Shown piece by piece: positions 1-8,512 of a stretch of 43,996 nt of DNA. Where the stretch lies: positions 1 through 43,996 of the IMG/VR virus record IMGVR_UViG_3300025132_000082, one strand, 5' to 3'. Both the position numbers and the translations under genes were made by a program. The notes below the pieces were generated by a model. That model did not search any database, was not told the origin of the DNA, and saw only the letters and a list, made by a program, of their open reading frames with translations. The stretch comes from a virus. Positions within the stretch are counted from its first letter, which is position 1, and each line of letters starts with the position of its first letter.

Positions 1-185
1 TATCTAGCATTCCTATCAGCAATATCTTGGTCCATTGTTGTTTGACTAAACTCAACCTGTGTTTGAGAGCTCCAAGTTGTTCTCATGTTAACGTGGTCTT
101 TTGTATTATTGTGTCTTAATGGAGGATGTTTGGCCTCAATAACCTTACCTTTGTCTTTATCGTATATAAAAATCTTTCTAGGCAT
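1..185 (-). CDS. Small hypothetical late protein (MPRKIFIYD...), cut by the window edge
   Basis: The gene starts at ATG 185, overlapping the TAA stop of the upstream 32-aa gene (TAATG), and stays open for 61 codons to position 1. Two bases of the next codon (TA) remain; if the window is circular, the following base at 43996 (A on the minus strand) completes a TAA stop, giving a 61-aa protein ending in ADRNAR. The product is hydrophilic, with a basic N-terminus (MPRKIF) and no recognised domain. It lies in the late operon among three consecutive small genes whose products begin with MP and a basic residue. Function unknown; a minor virion component is a guess from position only. Confidence 0.65.
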   Translation of the reverse strand, partial: MPRKIFIYDKDKGKVIEAKHPPLRHNNTKDHVNMRTTWSSQTQVEFSQTTMDQDIADRNAR

Positions 186-283
186 TAATACTTTCTTCTT
201 TTTCTAGCATCTTTAATTGCCTTCTTTACTTTCTTTTTAGGCCTTCCAACCTTACTTCCATATGTCCCTTTACCTTTAGGCAT
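185..283 (-). CDS. Very basic 32-aa peptide (MPKGKGTYGS...)
   Basis: ATG at 283 overlaps the stop of the 86-aa gene (TAATG) and TAA at 185-187 overlaps the next ATG, so it is stitched into the operon on both sides. The 32 residues are about half Lys/Arg (GRPKKKVKKAIKDARKRRKY at the end), with a G-R-P-K core reminiscent of AT-hook-like DNA contacts. Short proteins of this style are common downstream of capsid genes in marine phages. DNA or RNA binding is inferred from charge only; no enzyme function is expected at this length. Confidence 0.6.
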   Translation of the reverse strand: MPKGKGTYGSKVGRPKKKVKKAIKDARKRRKY

Positions 284-543
284 TAATACTTTTTTATACC
301 TCTACGATTCTTCATGGCATTGCTTATCGCATTGTATTTATCTTTTGACATAGGTTCTGCCATTCTTACTTGATTCGTAAGATTTTGTATAGCTCTTATT
401 TGTTTTTTTACTTTCTCTCCATCAGTCATATGATTGCTATATTCGTGATTAGATATGGGGTCTCCAGTTCTTAAATGATGCTTTAAGGCATCTTTCTTCC
501 CTTTCTCAGTATAAGGGTAATTAGCTTTTCCTACTTTTGGCAT
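283..543 (-). CDS. Small basic hypothetical late protein (86 aa, MPKVGKANYPYT...)
   Basis: Preceded on the minus strand by AAAAAGGAGAAGAA, a good ribosome binding site, and joined to the next gene by a TAATG overlap. The protein is rich in Lys, Arg and Asn and predicted helical, with no membrane segment. The opening MPKVGKANYPYTEKGKK resembles small proteins encoded near structural genes in many uncultured marine phages. It may be a minor head protein or DNA-binding factor; neither is shown by the sequence. Confidence 0.65.
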   Translation of the reverse strand: MPKVGKANYPYTEKGKKDALKHHLRTGDPISNHEYSNHMTDGEKVKKQIRAIQNLTNQVRMAEPMSKDKYNAISNAMKNRRGIKKY

Positions 544-619
544 TATTTCTTCTCCTTTTTAATACACTAAATGTTGATAATTTACCAAATCTGTGGATAT
601 ATTGCAAAACAGCTCTCTC

Positions 620-865
620 TTAGCCTCCACCACCACCTGTCTCATCTTCCATTACTACAATTGTAAACACCCTATCTCCTAAAAGGCTACAAGAACTTAC
701 TGCCAATATTTCATCAATATCAGAGCTTGTGCCTCCGATATCATTTGCAGCCATATAGTCTTGAACCAAATCAGACATAGATTTATTCCCCCTAAAGTCA
801 GTATCTCCACTAGATAAAGCTGTTGCATCTGCTATAAAGGTTTTTGCCCTAAAAACATGTGCCAT
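620..865 (-). CDS. Small late protein, paralogue A of a tandem pair (81 aa)
   Basis: The 81-aa product shares an alignable pattern with the gene immediately upstream (878-1090): F-I-x2-A-T-A-L, T-D-x-R-G, V-x-D-Y, then a C-terminal L-x-G-D-R-V-F core. It differs by a six-residue insertion and a Gly-rich tail ending GGGGG. The ribosome binding site is AAGGAG on the minus strand, 12 bp after the paralogue's stop. Position just downstream of the capsid cassette suggests a minor virion or decoration-like protein, but the family is not recognised. Confidence 0.7.
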   Translation of the reverse strand: MAHVFRAKTFIADATALSSGDTDFRGNKSMSDLVQDYMAANDIGGTSSDIDEILAVSSCSLLGDRVFTIVVMEDETGGGGG

Positions 866-877
866 AAACTCTCCTTA

Positions 878-1090
878 TTACGTTTCTACGGTTACTAAAA
901 CAAACACTCTGTCTCCATTTAAAGAAGAACAAGCTACTTTAATTTCTCTTGCACCTGCGCTTCCTGCTGGAGTAAGAGATGTTAAATAGTCCTCAACTTG
1001 CTTAGCAAGACTATCGATTCCCCTATTGTCTGTTTGAGTATTGTCTAAAGCTGTTGCATTTCCAATAAATGATTTGCTTACAAAAGCCAT
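878..1090 (-). CDS. Small late protein, paralogue B of a tandem pair (70 aa)
   Basis: The start follows AACAGGAGAAATT, a clear ribosome binding site. The product (MAFVSKSFIGNATAL...) aligns over nearly its whole length with the 81-aa neighbour, keeping F-I-x2-A-T-A-L, T-D-x-R-G, V-E-D-Y and N-G-D-R-V-F-V-L-V. This indicates an old tandem duplication. It has no Lys-rich tail, membrane segment or known motif. Two retained copies suggest two related subunits, perhaps at different positions in the virion; this is inference. Confidence 0.7.
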   Translation of the reverse strand: MAFVSKSFIGNATALDNTQTDNRGIDSLAKQVEDYLTSLTPAGSAGAREIKVACSSLNGDRVFVLVTVET

Positions 1091-1130
1091 AATTTCTCCT
1101 GTTAAATGTTGTAAAATTCTTAGTAGATTT

Positions 1131-1158
1131 GGAGTGAGCCCTTTATACGACCCACTCC
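1131..1158 (-). promoter_or_regulatory. Intercistronic hairpin between the capsid cassette and the small-gene pair
   Basis: On the minus strand GGAGTGGG (from plus 1151-1158) pairs with CTCACTCC (from plus 1131-1138) with one G-T pair, around a 12-nt loop. It lies in the 105-bp gap after the 188-aa gene. No T-run follows, so it is not a classical terminator. It may be an RNA-stabilising or processing stem, or a leaky terminator, that lowers expression after the highly expressed capsid genes. Confidence 0.4.
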
Positions 1159-1195
1159 ATAGTTCTACAAAACTATTAAACCTTATTGCTTTGGT

Positions 1196-1762
1196 TTAGC
1201 TGAATTGCAAGTATTCAAAACAAAATGCAAAATTACCACCGCCAGAAGCTCCTACATCTGTGCTAGTAGTTATTGTGCAAAATATGTCTCGCTCAGAAGC
1301 TGTATAAACAGCTGACGCTACGTGAGTAGTGTCGTCCTGAACATCATATTTGAATCCATTAGCTATAGCACCTGCGTCAATACCAACTTTTGCATCTGCC
1401 GCAGCATCACCTCCAGGTAATGAAACTCCCATACCAGGATATGTGATTGCTCCAATAGCAACATCTGTACCACCATCTAGGATTTCATCTGCCACAGCAG
1501 CAATTAATTGCTCACCATGTGCAGTTGTTCCTACATCGTAGCCAATATCACCACTAGCAACTGCAACAGCATCGGTACACACAATATAACAATTTGTTAT
1601 TATTGAGTTTGCTGGCTGTTTCCAGGAAGCCGAATGGTCTCCTGCTGCTAATGAGTTTGCTAATTCGACATTACATACTTTTGCATGTTTTACGAATGTA
1701 TCAAACTTATCATTTGTTTGTAGTAATGCACCACTGCTTTCATTTAATATGTCACTTCTCAT
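1196..1762 (-). CDS. Probable head-decoration or other virion protein (188 aa)
   Basis: It follows the major capsid gene by 11 bp, the usual place for a decoration or head-completion protein. The product is rich in Ala, Gly, Asp, Thr and Val with alternating hydrophobic residues (SIITNCYIVCTDAVAVAS; FCTITTSTDV), so it is predicted to be mostly beta sheet, with no signal peptide or membrane segment. A block with NSIITNCYIVCTDAV followed by GDIGYDVGTT resembles small capsid-associated proteins of uncultured phages, but the exact family is not certain. Confidence 0.65.
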   Translation of the reverse strand: MRSDILNESSGALLQTNDKFDTFVKHAKVCNVELANSLAAGDHSASWKQPANSIITNCYIVCTDAVAVASGDIGYDVGTTAHGEQLIAAVADEILDGGTDVAIGAITYPGMGVSLPGGDAAADAKVGIDAGAIANGFKYDVQDDTTHVASAVYTASERDIFCTITTSTDVGASGGGNFAFCFEYLQFS

Positions 1763-1773
1763 TCATAACCCCC

Positions 1774-3147
1774 TTACAGTGTTTCAATGTTAAACAAAGC
1801 ATGAGTTTCAGGAAGAGATACTTCAAGACCAGCTTCGGTCAATATCATATCTTTTCTTAAATCTTCATCTGCTTGTTGAACATTTGTTGTTATTGAGGTG
1901 TCACGATTAACACCATTACCAACGAGAGGTCTATAAGATACATGGTCAAGGTCAACAAAACACATATGTCCAGAAGCGTTATTTCTAAACAATGGTTCTT
2001 TAACAATTGAACAATCTCCATGCACAGTTTCAATTTTCATGACTCTGTGACCAAAAGCTCCTACACTTTTTTCAAAGTTGTATCTTGTATCTCCATCAGT
2101 TATTGAGCTAGATACAAAACTACCACTTCCAAGCTTGTTGAAATGCGATACGACAGGCAAAGATGCTAAGCATAACTTAGAAGATGCTCCACCCCTTGCA
2201 GGGTCAAACATAACTTCAAAAGCGCCTAACAGCCCATCATAATTCATTTCGCCTGATGCAAATGTAGCTAAGTATGGAGTATCTTCAGAGTAACTCAATG
2301 CAGCTGATGACATATTTGTAGGAGTTCCACCATTTTTAATGATGTGACCTACAATACCATCAGAGTATTGAATTCCACCTTGGGAACCTCTCATACCAAA
2401 AAGCATTGCTCTTTCAATGTCAATCTTATGTTCTCTTAATTTAAGATTCCATAATCTTGCCCATTCATCAGCATATCCACGATATACTGTTGCTCTTGCT
2501 GTATTAGTCATTTCGCAAGCTGTTTTAAAGATTTGGGTATAACCATAATCATTATCAAGCTCTTGAGACCATACATCAGGAGCACCTGAACCTTGCTCGT
2601 ATGATGTTCCTATTACTACAGCGTGACCATTATTATCAAGAGTAGTTGTTGAACTATCTCCTGCTGATGCTTGTATAGTCTTAACAACTAATGTAGTATC
2701 TGAACTATTTTGCGTTACTGATTCTATCCTTGCAATACCTTGAGTAAGAGCTTCGGTATCAGCACCACCTTCAGCATTGTAATTTTGCGCAAATTGTACC
2801 ACCATACCCTTAATCAACCAATCAACAGAAGCTCCTCCAGCAGTATCTACTGTTAAAGTAGTATTGCCTCCAGGTGCAGCTAAAGTAGCCCCACTTCCTT
2901 CTTTTATTAGGAAACTTCTATCTGTAATTGATATCTTTGTTCTGTCTTCTAAAAAACGGAACTGAGAGTCTGATGTTGGTACTTTTGCAACTTTTGACAA
3001 GTATACAAAAAATGGAGATTCTTCTGGTGACAATTCTGCGACCCTATCGCTAAAGTCGTACAGTCTTCTTGAACTTAGCGTAGCCGAGTCAGGAGTTGCA
3101 CCACCAGGAGTTCCAAATTTTACTTGTCCACTATTATAAGTAGCCAT
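1774..3147 (-). CDS. Major capsid protein, SU10/DUF5309-like HK97 fold
   Basis: The 457-aa length and the position after a scaffold and portal gene identify the major head subunit. The N-terminal block (residues about 28-70: LYDFSDRVAELSPEESPF, then FRFLEDRT) matches the style of DUF5309/SU10-type capsid proteins. A beta-rich insertion at about 80-180 (GSGATLAAPGGNTTLTVD) is followed by a helical backbone segment with MTNTARATVYRGYADEW. The C-terminus is Thr/Leu-rich without a tail tag. The gene starts at ATG 3147 after an AAGGAG site. No maturation protease was recognised nearby, and the N-terminal delta region is held by the separate scaffold. Confidence in capsid role is high, in family assignment moderate. 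Confidence 0.85.
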   Translation of the reverse strand: MATYNSGQVKFGTPGGATPDSATLSSRRLYDFSDRVAELSPEESPFFVYLSKVAKVPTSDSQFRFLEDRTKISITDRSFLIKEGSGATLAAPGGNTTLTVDTAGGASVDWLIKGMVVQFAQNYNAEGGADTEALTQGIARIESVTQNSSDTTLVVKTIQASAGDSSTTTLDNNGHAVVIGTSYEQGSGAPDVWSQELDNDYGYTQIFKTACEMTNTARATVYRGYADEWARLWNLKLREHKIDIERAMLFGMRGSQGGIQYSDGIVGHIIKNGGTPTNMSSAALSYSEDTPYLATFASGEMNYDGLLGAFEVMFDPARGGASSKLCLASLPVVSHFNKLGSGSFVSSSITDGDTRYNFEKSVGAFGHRVMKIETVHGDCSIVKEPLFRNNASGHMCFVDLDHVSYRPLVGNGVNRDTSITTNVQQADEDLRKDMILTEAGLEVSLPETHALFNIETL

Positions 3148-3167
3148 TATTATTCTCCTTAGTTATT

Positions 3168-3905
3168 TTATTTTAAAACATTTGTGCGACCACCAGCACC
3201 TACAATTGAATCCCACATGCCATCCTTTTCGCTTTTAACTTGAGGTTGCTGACCTTGCAATACGCCACCAGGTGTTGGGGCTGCTTGCGTTTGTCTAACA
3301 TTGTCAAGTGGGTTTTCTCCTGTAACTGTGCCTTGGCCTTCGTCCATCATAGCACGCCACATCTTAACGGCACCTTCCACTCCGTACTCTCCAGGATTTT
3401 TTGATGCAAAATTCATAAAAGAGTCAACTTCTGGAGGTGTTAATCCTTGTTGTAAAAGATTAGCCTTCAATTGTTGAACTCCTTGATTTCTTACTACACC
3501 AGCCATCCTTTGATTTACGGCTTGTCCAATACTATCTTGTAGCTCTTGCTGTCTGAACTTATACGATTGTGATTTAGGGTCATTATAGGCTTCCCATGGG
3601 TCAAACTCATCTTTGTTTAATTCGATACGTTGCGGGCCAACAGGTTGACCACTGCCACCTTGAACCATAGCTGCAACTGTGTTTGCAATGTCTGGTCTAG
3701 CTTGCAATAGCTGTCCAATCGCTTCGTATTGTTTTAAATTCTGATTTTCATTTGCAAGTTTATCCTTTTCAGATTGGAAATACTTGACCTGTTCTTCCAA
3801 ATTCTGTCCAGAACTCTCTCCATGTGTTTGTCCTTCATCGTGCCCTACATTATCAACGATTTCACCTTCATTATGAAGATTTTCGTTTTCATATGCGTCT
3901 GTCAT
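3168..3905 (-). CDS. Capsid assembly scaffold protein
   Basis: The 245-aa product is acidic at the N-terminus (DEGQTHGESSGQ), then strongly helical with a heptad-like stretch (residues about 35-70, EEQVKYFQSEKDKLANENQNLKQ broken into repeats), and Gln/Pro-rich near the end. Low complexity, coiled-coil content and position between portal and capsid genes are typical of internal scaffolds that leave the prohead. The start codon follows AAAAGGAGAAGTAAG, 1 bp after the portal stop. No protease motif is visible, so it is not an obvious scaffold-protease fusion. Confidence 0.75.
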   Translation of the reverse strand: MTDAYENENLHNEGEIVDNVGHDEGQTHGESSGQNLEEQVKYFQSEKDKLANENQNLKQYEAIGQLLQARPDIANTVAAMVQGGSGQPVGPQRIELNKDEFDPWEAYNDPKSQSYKFRQQELQDSIGQAVNQRMAGVVRNQGVQQLKANLLQQGLTPPEVDSFMNFASKNPGEYGVEGAVKMWRAMMDEGQGTVTGENPLDNVRQTQAAPTPGGVLQGQQPQVKSEKDGMWDSIVGAGGRTNVLK

Positions 3906-3906
3906 C

Positions 3907-5934
3907 TTACTTCTCCTTTTGCGATTTCTCTTGTCGTTCTTGAGCTTGACTACCTAATCGTAATTTCTCTGACTCGAGCTTGACCGCATCTTTTAGTCTA
4001 TCAACCGCGAGCTTACCAGCAGTCTTTGATTCTACTTCAGACTTATTAAGCTCTGCTTTGAATTTTTCTACCTCAGTTCTCTTACGTGCTTGTATAGATT
4101 CTCTATGTGCAGTTTGTAAGTCCCCTGAGACTTTCTTAAGCTCTTCTTGAGCTTGTCCTAATGATTGTTGTAATTGCTGTATCATATCTGTTCTTGACAA
4201 TACACCCTCCTTATCAAATATATCAGTTTTCTTGAGTGCTTCAACTTTATCAATAAGGCCTGATTGGTATGCTTGCATATAAACCTCCCATTCACCCCAT
4301 TTGTTTGAAGGCATTGTTGAATTTCCAATTACCCTAACATCAAATTGTCCAACGGAAATATCATTTTCAATATTTTGCAATTCTTTTGTTTTATCATCAT
4401 AAAGCCTTTTATTAACAGTATATTCAGTTATATCGTTATTTGGCTGAGCAATTCTAAATGTTTTTTGAAAACTGTAATGCGATTTAGATAAGTTGTAAAC
4501 AACTCTTCCAATTCTTTTAAGTGACCCCTCAACATCTCTTAATTTAGACTTTGAGCGTCTTTGCCCAAAATCCTCAAGCATCATTGTCGCAGATGAGGTT
4601 CTTGGAGCATCCTCTGCGCTCCCTTGCATCATTTCAAATATACCCATATTTAAATCAATATACTTTTCAATTAATGCTGGTAATTGCATAATTGATGGAG
4701 ATAATGCTTGTGGCGATGGAAAATGTGGTTCCCCAAAAGAGGCATCATATTCGAGGGTAGCATTCGGATTTGCCCAATCTCTTTCGAGTTCTTCAATATC
4801 TTGAACACTTCCTTGAGGTATAAGAAGCTTGAGTCCAGAGCTTGCCTGTGCGTGAGATGTAATAAGTGATACAACTTTATTGAGGAACCTTTGAAAATCT
4901 TTATTTTTTCTAACATCACTCATTGGATATGGAGTATTTGTCCATATATTAGGAACTGGAACAATTGGATATATATCTGTGTCTAAGATTAAATCATATA
5001 AAACAATTTGTCCAAGAATGCATGTTTGCCTTATTCTTGTTTGTTGAACCTCAACAAAGTCCATCAAACCTTTTTTTATTAAATTTAAAAATTGTTTATC
5101 TTGCTCCATTTCTCGGAACTGTTTTTCTGGGACAATTCTTTCTTGTCCACTTTGCCTATCTAATAATCTATAATAAGGAACCTTTACTTTTGAATAATTT
5201 TCAATTAATCTATACTTTTCACTTGAACCCTGATAGTCATAGTCCTTGACAACATCAGGAGTAAACGAGCCCATTGTCCTTTTATTTGAATTATCTGGCC
5301 AATCTTCTTCTGAAATAGTTTCAATTTGGTCAATAAAAAGTTTATCACTACCATCTTCAACAGGCTGTGAGAGTTGAGGATATGCATCAAGAAGTTGCAT
5401 CTTGCTCATTATATTTGAAACCATCATTCCTGAGGCATCACCAAAATATCGGTCTCTTGCATTAGGGTCTACGTAAACTTTAAAGGGATTTAAATGTTTA
5501 AATTTAACTTCGCCCCTACCATAGTCAGCTTCTTTGTCTATATATGCATAAAAATATCCAAGTCCCGTAACAGCGTAATCATGGACTGCTTGCTTAAATT
5601 GCTCATCCCCATCAGATATATCCCATATATATTCAAGAATAACTCTCCAAACATTTGCTATCTTACTATCAGAGTCCTCTCTTCCTACTGCCGAGAATTT
5701 AGGTGGCTTAGATGTTATAATTGCTTTAAACTGCTCAATAGCAGAATAAAGTCTATCCATTGGAACGGCCGATTGATTGCGAGATGATAATTCGTTTGCT
5801 TCTTCTTCTGAAAAATGATTCCCTAAATAAAAATCAATATCTTCACGAGCAGCCACATCCCAGTCCTCTCTCGCATTAGACCAACGGTCAAAAGTCTCCC
5901 TTATCTCTTTTGCTCTAAAATCTTCTTTAATCAC
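3907..5934 (-). CDS. Portal protein
   Basis: The 675-aa product is long for a portal and fits the large portals of short-tailed phages (P22/SU10 type). It begins with helical segments carrying W-x2-A-R-E-D-x-D-F-Y, followed by the portal core (FKHLNPFKVYVDPNARD, residues about 140-160) where N-P-x3-Y-x-D-P is characteristic. The last 100 residues are a Lys/Glu/Gln-rich coiled coil (barrel-like extension). It follows the large terminase with a 43-bp gap and precedes the scaffold, the standard packaging order. The dodecameric ring would sit at the head vertex and bind the terminase. Confidence 0.85.
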   Translation of the reverse strand: MIKEDFRAKEIRETFDRWSNAREDWDVAAREDIDFYLGNHFSEEEANELSSRNQSAVPMDRLYSAIEQFKAIITSKPPKFSAVGREDSDSKIANVWRVILEYIWDISDGDEQFKQAVHDYAVTGLGYFYAYIDKEADYGRGEVKFKHLNPFKVYVDPNARDRYFGDASGMMVSNIMSKMQLLDAYPQLSQPVEDGSDKLFIDQIETISEEDWPDNSNKRTMGSFTPDVVKDYDYQGSSEKYRLIENYSKVKVPYYRLLDRQSGQERIVPEKQFREMEQDKQFLNLIKKGLMDFVEVQQTRIRQTCILGQIVLYDLILDTDIYPIVPVPNIWTNTPYPMSDVRKNKDFQRFLNKVVSLITSHAQASSGLKLLIPQGSVQDIEELERDWANPNATLEYDASFGEPHFPSPQALSPSIMQLPALIEKYIDLNMGIFEMMQGSAEDAPRTSSATMMLEDFGQRRSKSKLRDVEGSLKRIGRVVYNLSKSHYSFQKTFRIAQPNNDITEYTVNKRLYDDKTKELQNIENDISVGQFDVRVIGNSTMPSNKWGEWEVYMQAYQSGLIDKVEALKKTDIFDKEGVLSRTDMIQQLQQSLGQAQEELKKVSGDLQTAHRESIQARKRTEVEKFKAELNKSEVESKTAGKLAVDRLKDAVKLESEKLRLGSQAQERQEKSQKEK

Positions 5935-5977
5935 AGTAGATAATATACCAACAAACAGTTATATTTAGCAAATCCAC

Positions 5978-7540
5978 TCAAATTCTTCTCCCTGTCATCC
6001 AATCATACATTTTTCTAGGTTTATACCAATTTCCTTTTCCGTCTTTTTCTTTTTTAGTTTTTCCAGCCTTTGCATTCCCTTTTGCCCATTGAGTTGCAAG
6101 ATAAAAAGCATCAATAACATCGTCATGAGAACCTTTAGGAAAATCAATCAATTCATCAATAAATTCGTGATGTTGTTTTTTAAGATGTACTGCCCCTTGC
6201 TTAAACATTGGTTGCAATCCCTCAAACAACCTATCTTTCTTTTTAGAATTGTAATTCTTAATTCCTTTTTCAATTCCAGGAAGGAATAATCCTTCGCTTT
6301 TACTTCTTTTCATTATATAGTCTCTAAGCATTTCCTGATATGCAATTGTCTCAATATTTATTCTTCGTATTGGCGAGTATCGTTTAGCGATTTTAAATAT
6401 CTCATCAGCACATTCCATCGGTAGGACTCTTTTTCTCCAATATTCAATAACATAATAATCATATTCGGAAGTAACACCAAGAACCATAATAACAGAATAA
6501 TCGCTAGTAGTAGTAATTGTGGAAGCGGGGTCAACACCAATATATATATTAATGTATTCTTTATCCCCATTAGCAAATTGTATATACCACGAGTCAGCCT
6601 GCTCATCAAATCTTGCATTGCCTTGATAGATTCCATCATTTATATCCTCCTCACTAAATATTTGGTCTTCAGGAGATTTAGCTTGATTCATATACTCTTG
6701 ATAGAATTTAGCAGGAGTGCCTGAATCAATATAAAATTGTTTACGCTCTTCTAATTTTTTAATTGGCCATCTTGAAGGCCATATAGGTTTACCATCTTCT
6801 AATGCTTTTCGCGTAAATACTTCCCAAGCATATTCTTCTCCAGTCTTTTCAGCTTCTTGGTGTCCCTTAACTAAACCATTAAGAAAACTGTCATAATGGA
6901 CAATTGTTCCATTACACCACAAGAATCCATCTTTATCAAAATCAATTGCTGGATACACTGCAGCAGTAACCCATTCTTTTATTTGTCTTCTTGAATCAGG
7001 AGTTTTAGTATTTAACTCTGACTCAAAGTCATCAAGTATGATTCCTGTATAACGAGTAGATAATTGCTTTTTACCACGAAGTCTTTGAGATGTCCCTTTT
7101 CCAATCATTCTGCATCCATTGCTCAAGGTAAACTCATCTTTTGTCCACTTGTCTCCTTGCAAGTCTCCAAAATAATAGTGGATAGCAGGATTAGAATATA
7201 TATGATTTGATATCCAATTTAAGTTATCTCGTGCCTGGTCTTGTGCTTCACCAATCCATGCAATAAACTCTGGCCTATCTTTAGTTGCAAATAAAAACCT
7301 GTGCAATACAGCGGTGGCTGCCAAAGTGGATTTTGCGTGGTCCCTAGGTAATACAAGTGCTAATTGCTGTTTTGACTTGTCAATTAACAGTTTGCTTACA
7401 TCAATATGAAAATCTGGCGTTGCGCTTGCTAAAAAGTCTTGTGGTGAAAATAGTTTGCCAAATGTAATTAAATTTGAGTGTGCAAGTTGTAGCGTTTCCT
7501 CATTCTTTGAAACATTACCATTAAGGTTTAAATTTGCCAT
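5978..7540 (-). CDS. terL: Large terminase subunit (packaging ATPase-nuclease)
   Basis: The 520-aa product has both terminase domains. ATPase: variant Walker A PRDHAKST (residues 65-72), Walker B GIILDDFE (166-173) and the coupling region CNGTIVHYDS (209-218). Nuclease (RNase H fold): IGVDPAS with D337, INIE with E397, and SHDDVIDA with D473/D474/D477. It pumps DNA into the prohead through the portal and makes the cuts that end packaging. The stop codon of the upstream transglycosylase overlaps its ATG. Mechanism type (headful or cos) cannot be told from the protein alone. Confidence 0.92.
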   Translation of the reverse strand: MANLNLNGNVSKNEETLQLAHSNLITFGKLFSPQDFLASATPDFHIDVSKLLIDKSKQQLALVLPRDHAKSTLAATAVLHRFLFATKDRPEFIAWIGEAQDQARDNLNWISNHIYSNPAIHYYFGDLQGDKWTKDEFTLSNGCRMIGKGTSQRLRGKKQLSTRYTGIILDDFESELNTKTPDSRRQIKEWVTAAVYPAIDFDKDGFLWCNGTIVHYDSFLNGLVKGHQEAEKTGEEYAWEVFTRKALEDGKPIWPSRWPIKKLEERKQFYIDSGTPAKFYQEYMNQAKSPEDQIFSEEDINDGIYQGNARFDEQADSWYIQFANGDKEYINIYIGVDPASTITTTSDYSVIMVLGVTSEYDYYVIEYWRKRVLPMECADEIFKIAKRYSPIRRINIETIAYQEMLRDYIMKRSKSEGLFLPGIEKGIKNYNSKKKDRLFEGLQPMFKQGAVHLKKQHHEFIDELIDFPKGSHDDVIDAFYLATQWAKGNAKAGKTKKEKDGKGNWYKPRKMYDWMTGRRI

Positions 7541-8115
7541 TATCTGTATTGCTTAGAAGCTCTTTCCATATTTCTTGTTATCTCATCAAGATATTTTGTT
7601 TTACCAAGATTAGTATGGTGAATCTTATACAATTCTTCCCAATCTTCTATTTCAGGGTTTTGCTTAAATGCCTTTTTTAATAACATGTCTACAAATCCTG
7701 GCCTTCCCTTAACTTCTTTTGGAAACAAATAAGATGTCAGCATTACATTAGCTTGAGATTGAGTCCACTTAGTCGGATTGTCTGGAATTGCATCTATATA
7801 ATCATGGTCATAACCAACATTTCTTTTTGCACTTCTTTTCGTAGACTCTACGGCATCAGGCGTAAATTGATATAATCCTTTTGCATTTGAAAGATTGCTT
7901 TCTGCGAGAGGGTTATTGTTTGATTCTGCTAATCCAATATAATTATATACTTCTGGAGTATTGCCTGCCATAAACTCATTTGACAAAGAATCAATTAAAG
8001 ATATTATTTCAGGGTCATATAATTTACTATTTTTTGGATTAAATATATCTTTTGGCTTTGATTTATTCTTAGACTCTAATGCGAGCTTAATCATATCATT
8101 AATAGAATAATTCAT
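7540..8115 (-). CDS. Lytic transglycosylase (SLT-like) lysozyme-fold protein
   Basis: The 191-aa protein carries the SLT signature: GLAESNNNPLAES with the probable catalytic E64, then AKGLYQFTPDA (residues 78-88), which matches the G-L-x-Q-x-x-P motif, and a C-terminal helical bundle. Such enzymes cut the glycan strand of peptidoglycan between MurNAc and GlcNAc. There is no signal peptide, so release needs a holin or delivery as part of the virion. It lies between the M15 peptidase and the large terminase with 1-bp spacing, and could serve lysis, wall penetration at infection, or both. Confidence 0.75.
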   Translation of the reverse strand: MNYSINDMIKLALESKNKSKPKDIFNPKNSKLYDPEIISLIDSLSNEFMAGNTPEVYNYIGLAESNNNPLAESNLSNAKGLYQFTPDAVESTKRSAKRNVGYDHDYIDAIPDNPTKWTQSQANVMLTSYLFPKEVKGRPGFVDMLLKKAFKQNPEIEDWEELYKIHHTNLGKTKYLDEITRNMERASKQYR

Positions 8116-8116
8116 T

Positions 8117-8512
8117 TTATATATTAGTTAATTCAAAATGAGGCAAATCATCAAAACCATTATCTTCTAAGTCTGTATTTTGATTCCAATCCCCACCCCA
8201 TCTAAGGCCAATACCCTTTGATTTTGCTATACCCATAACCATTCCAGCAAAATAAGTCATTCGTTCTCTATCTTCCCAATTGATAGGATATGGGGCAACA
8301 TCAACTGCAATTGATGGATTGTGATTATGGCGACCATTCGGCCATTTAACCTTTGAGTTCCCACTTTCAAAAGCTTTATTTTGGTCTTCTTCGCCACGAT
8401 GTCCACACAATACTGAACAATCAAAGTATTTAATTACTTCGTTGAATATTTCCTGCAAGTCTTCATGGCATGTTCCTAGTCTCTGTTTTGACCTTTTTCC
8501 AAATTTTGGCAT
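8117..8512 (-). CDS. M15-family peptidoglycan peptidase (VanY / L-Ala-D-Glu endopeptidase-like endolysin)
   Basis: The 131-aa protein fits single-domain phage M15 enzymes. SVLCGHRGEEDQNKAFESG (residues 33-51) is the substrate-side R-x-x-x-D-Q motif; RHNHNPSIAVDVAP supplies zinc ligands H64 and D71; DDLPHFEL supplies H125 and an upstream acidic residue (D121/D122). It would hydrolyse the peptide stem of peptidoglycan. No signal peptide is present. Overlap of its start with the 494-aa gene's stop and 1 bp to the transglycosylase suggest a two-enzyme lysis cassette cutting both glycan and peptide bonds. Confidence 0.82.
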   Translation of the reverse strand: MPKFGKRSKQRLGTCHEDLQEIFNEVIKYFDCSVLCGHRGEEDQNKAFESGNSKVKWPNGRHNHNPSIAVDVAPYPINWEDRERMTYFAGMVMGIAKSKGIGLRWGGDWNQNTDLEDNGFDDLPHFELTNI

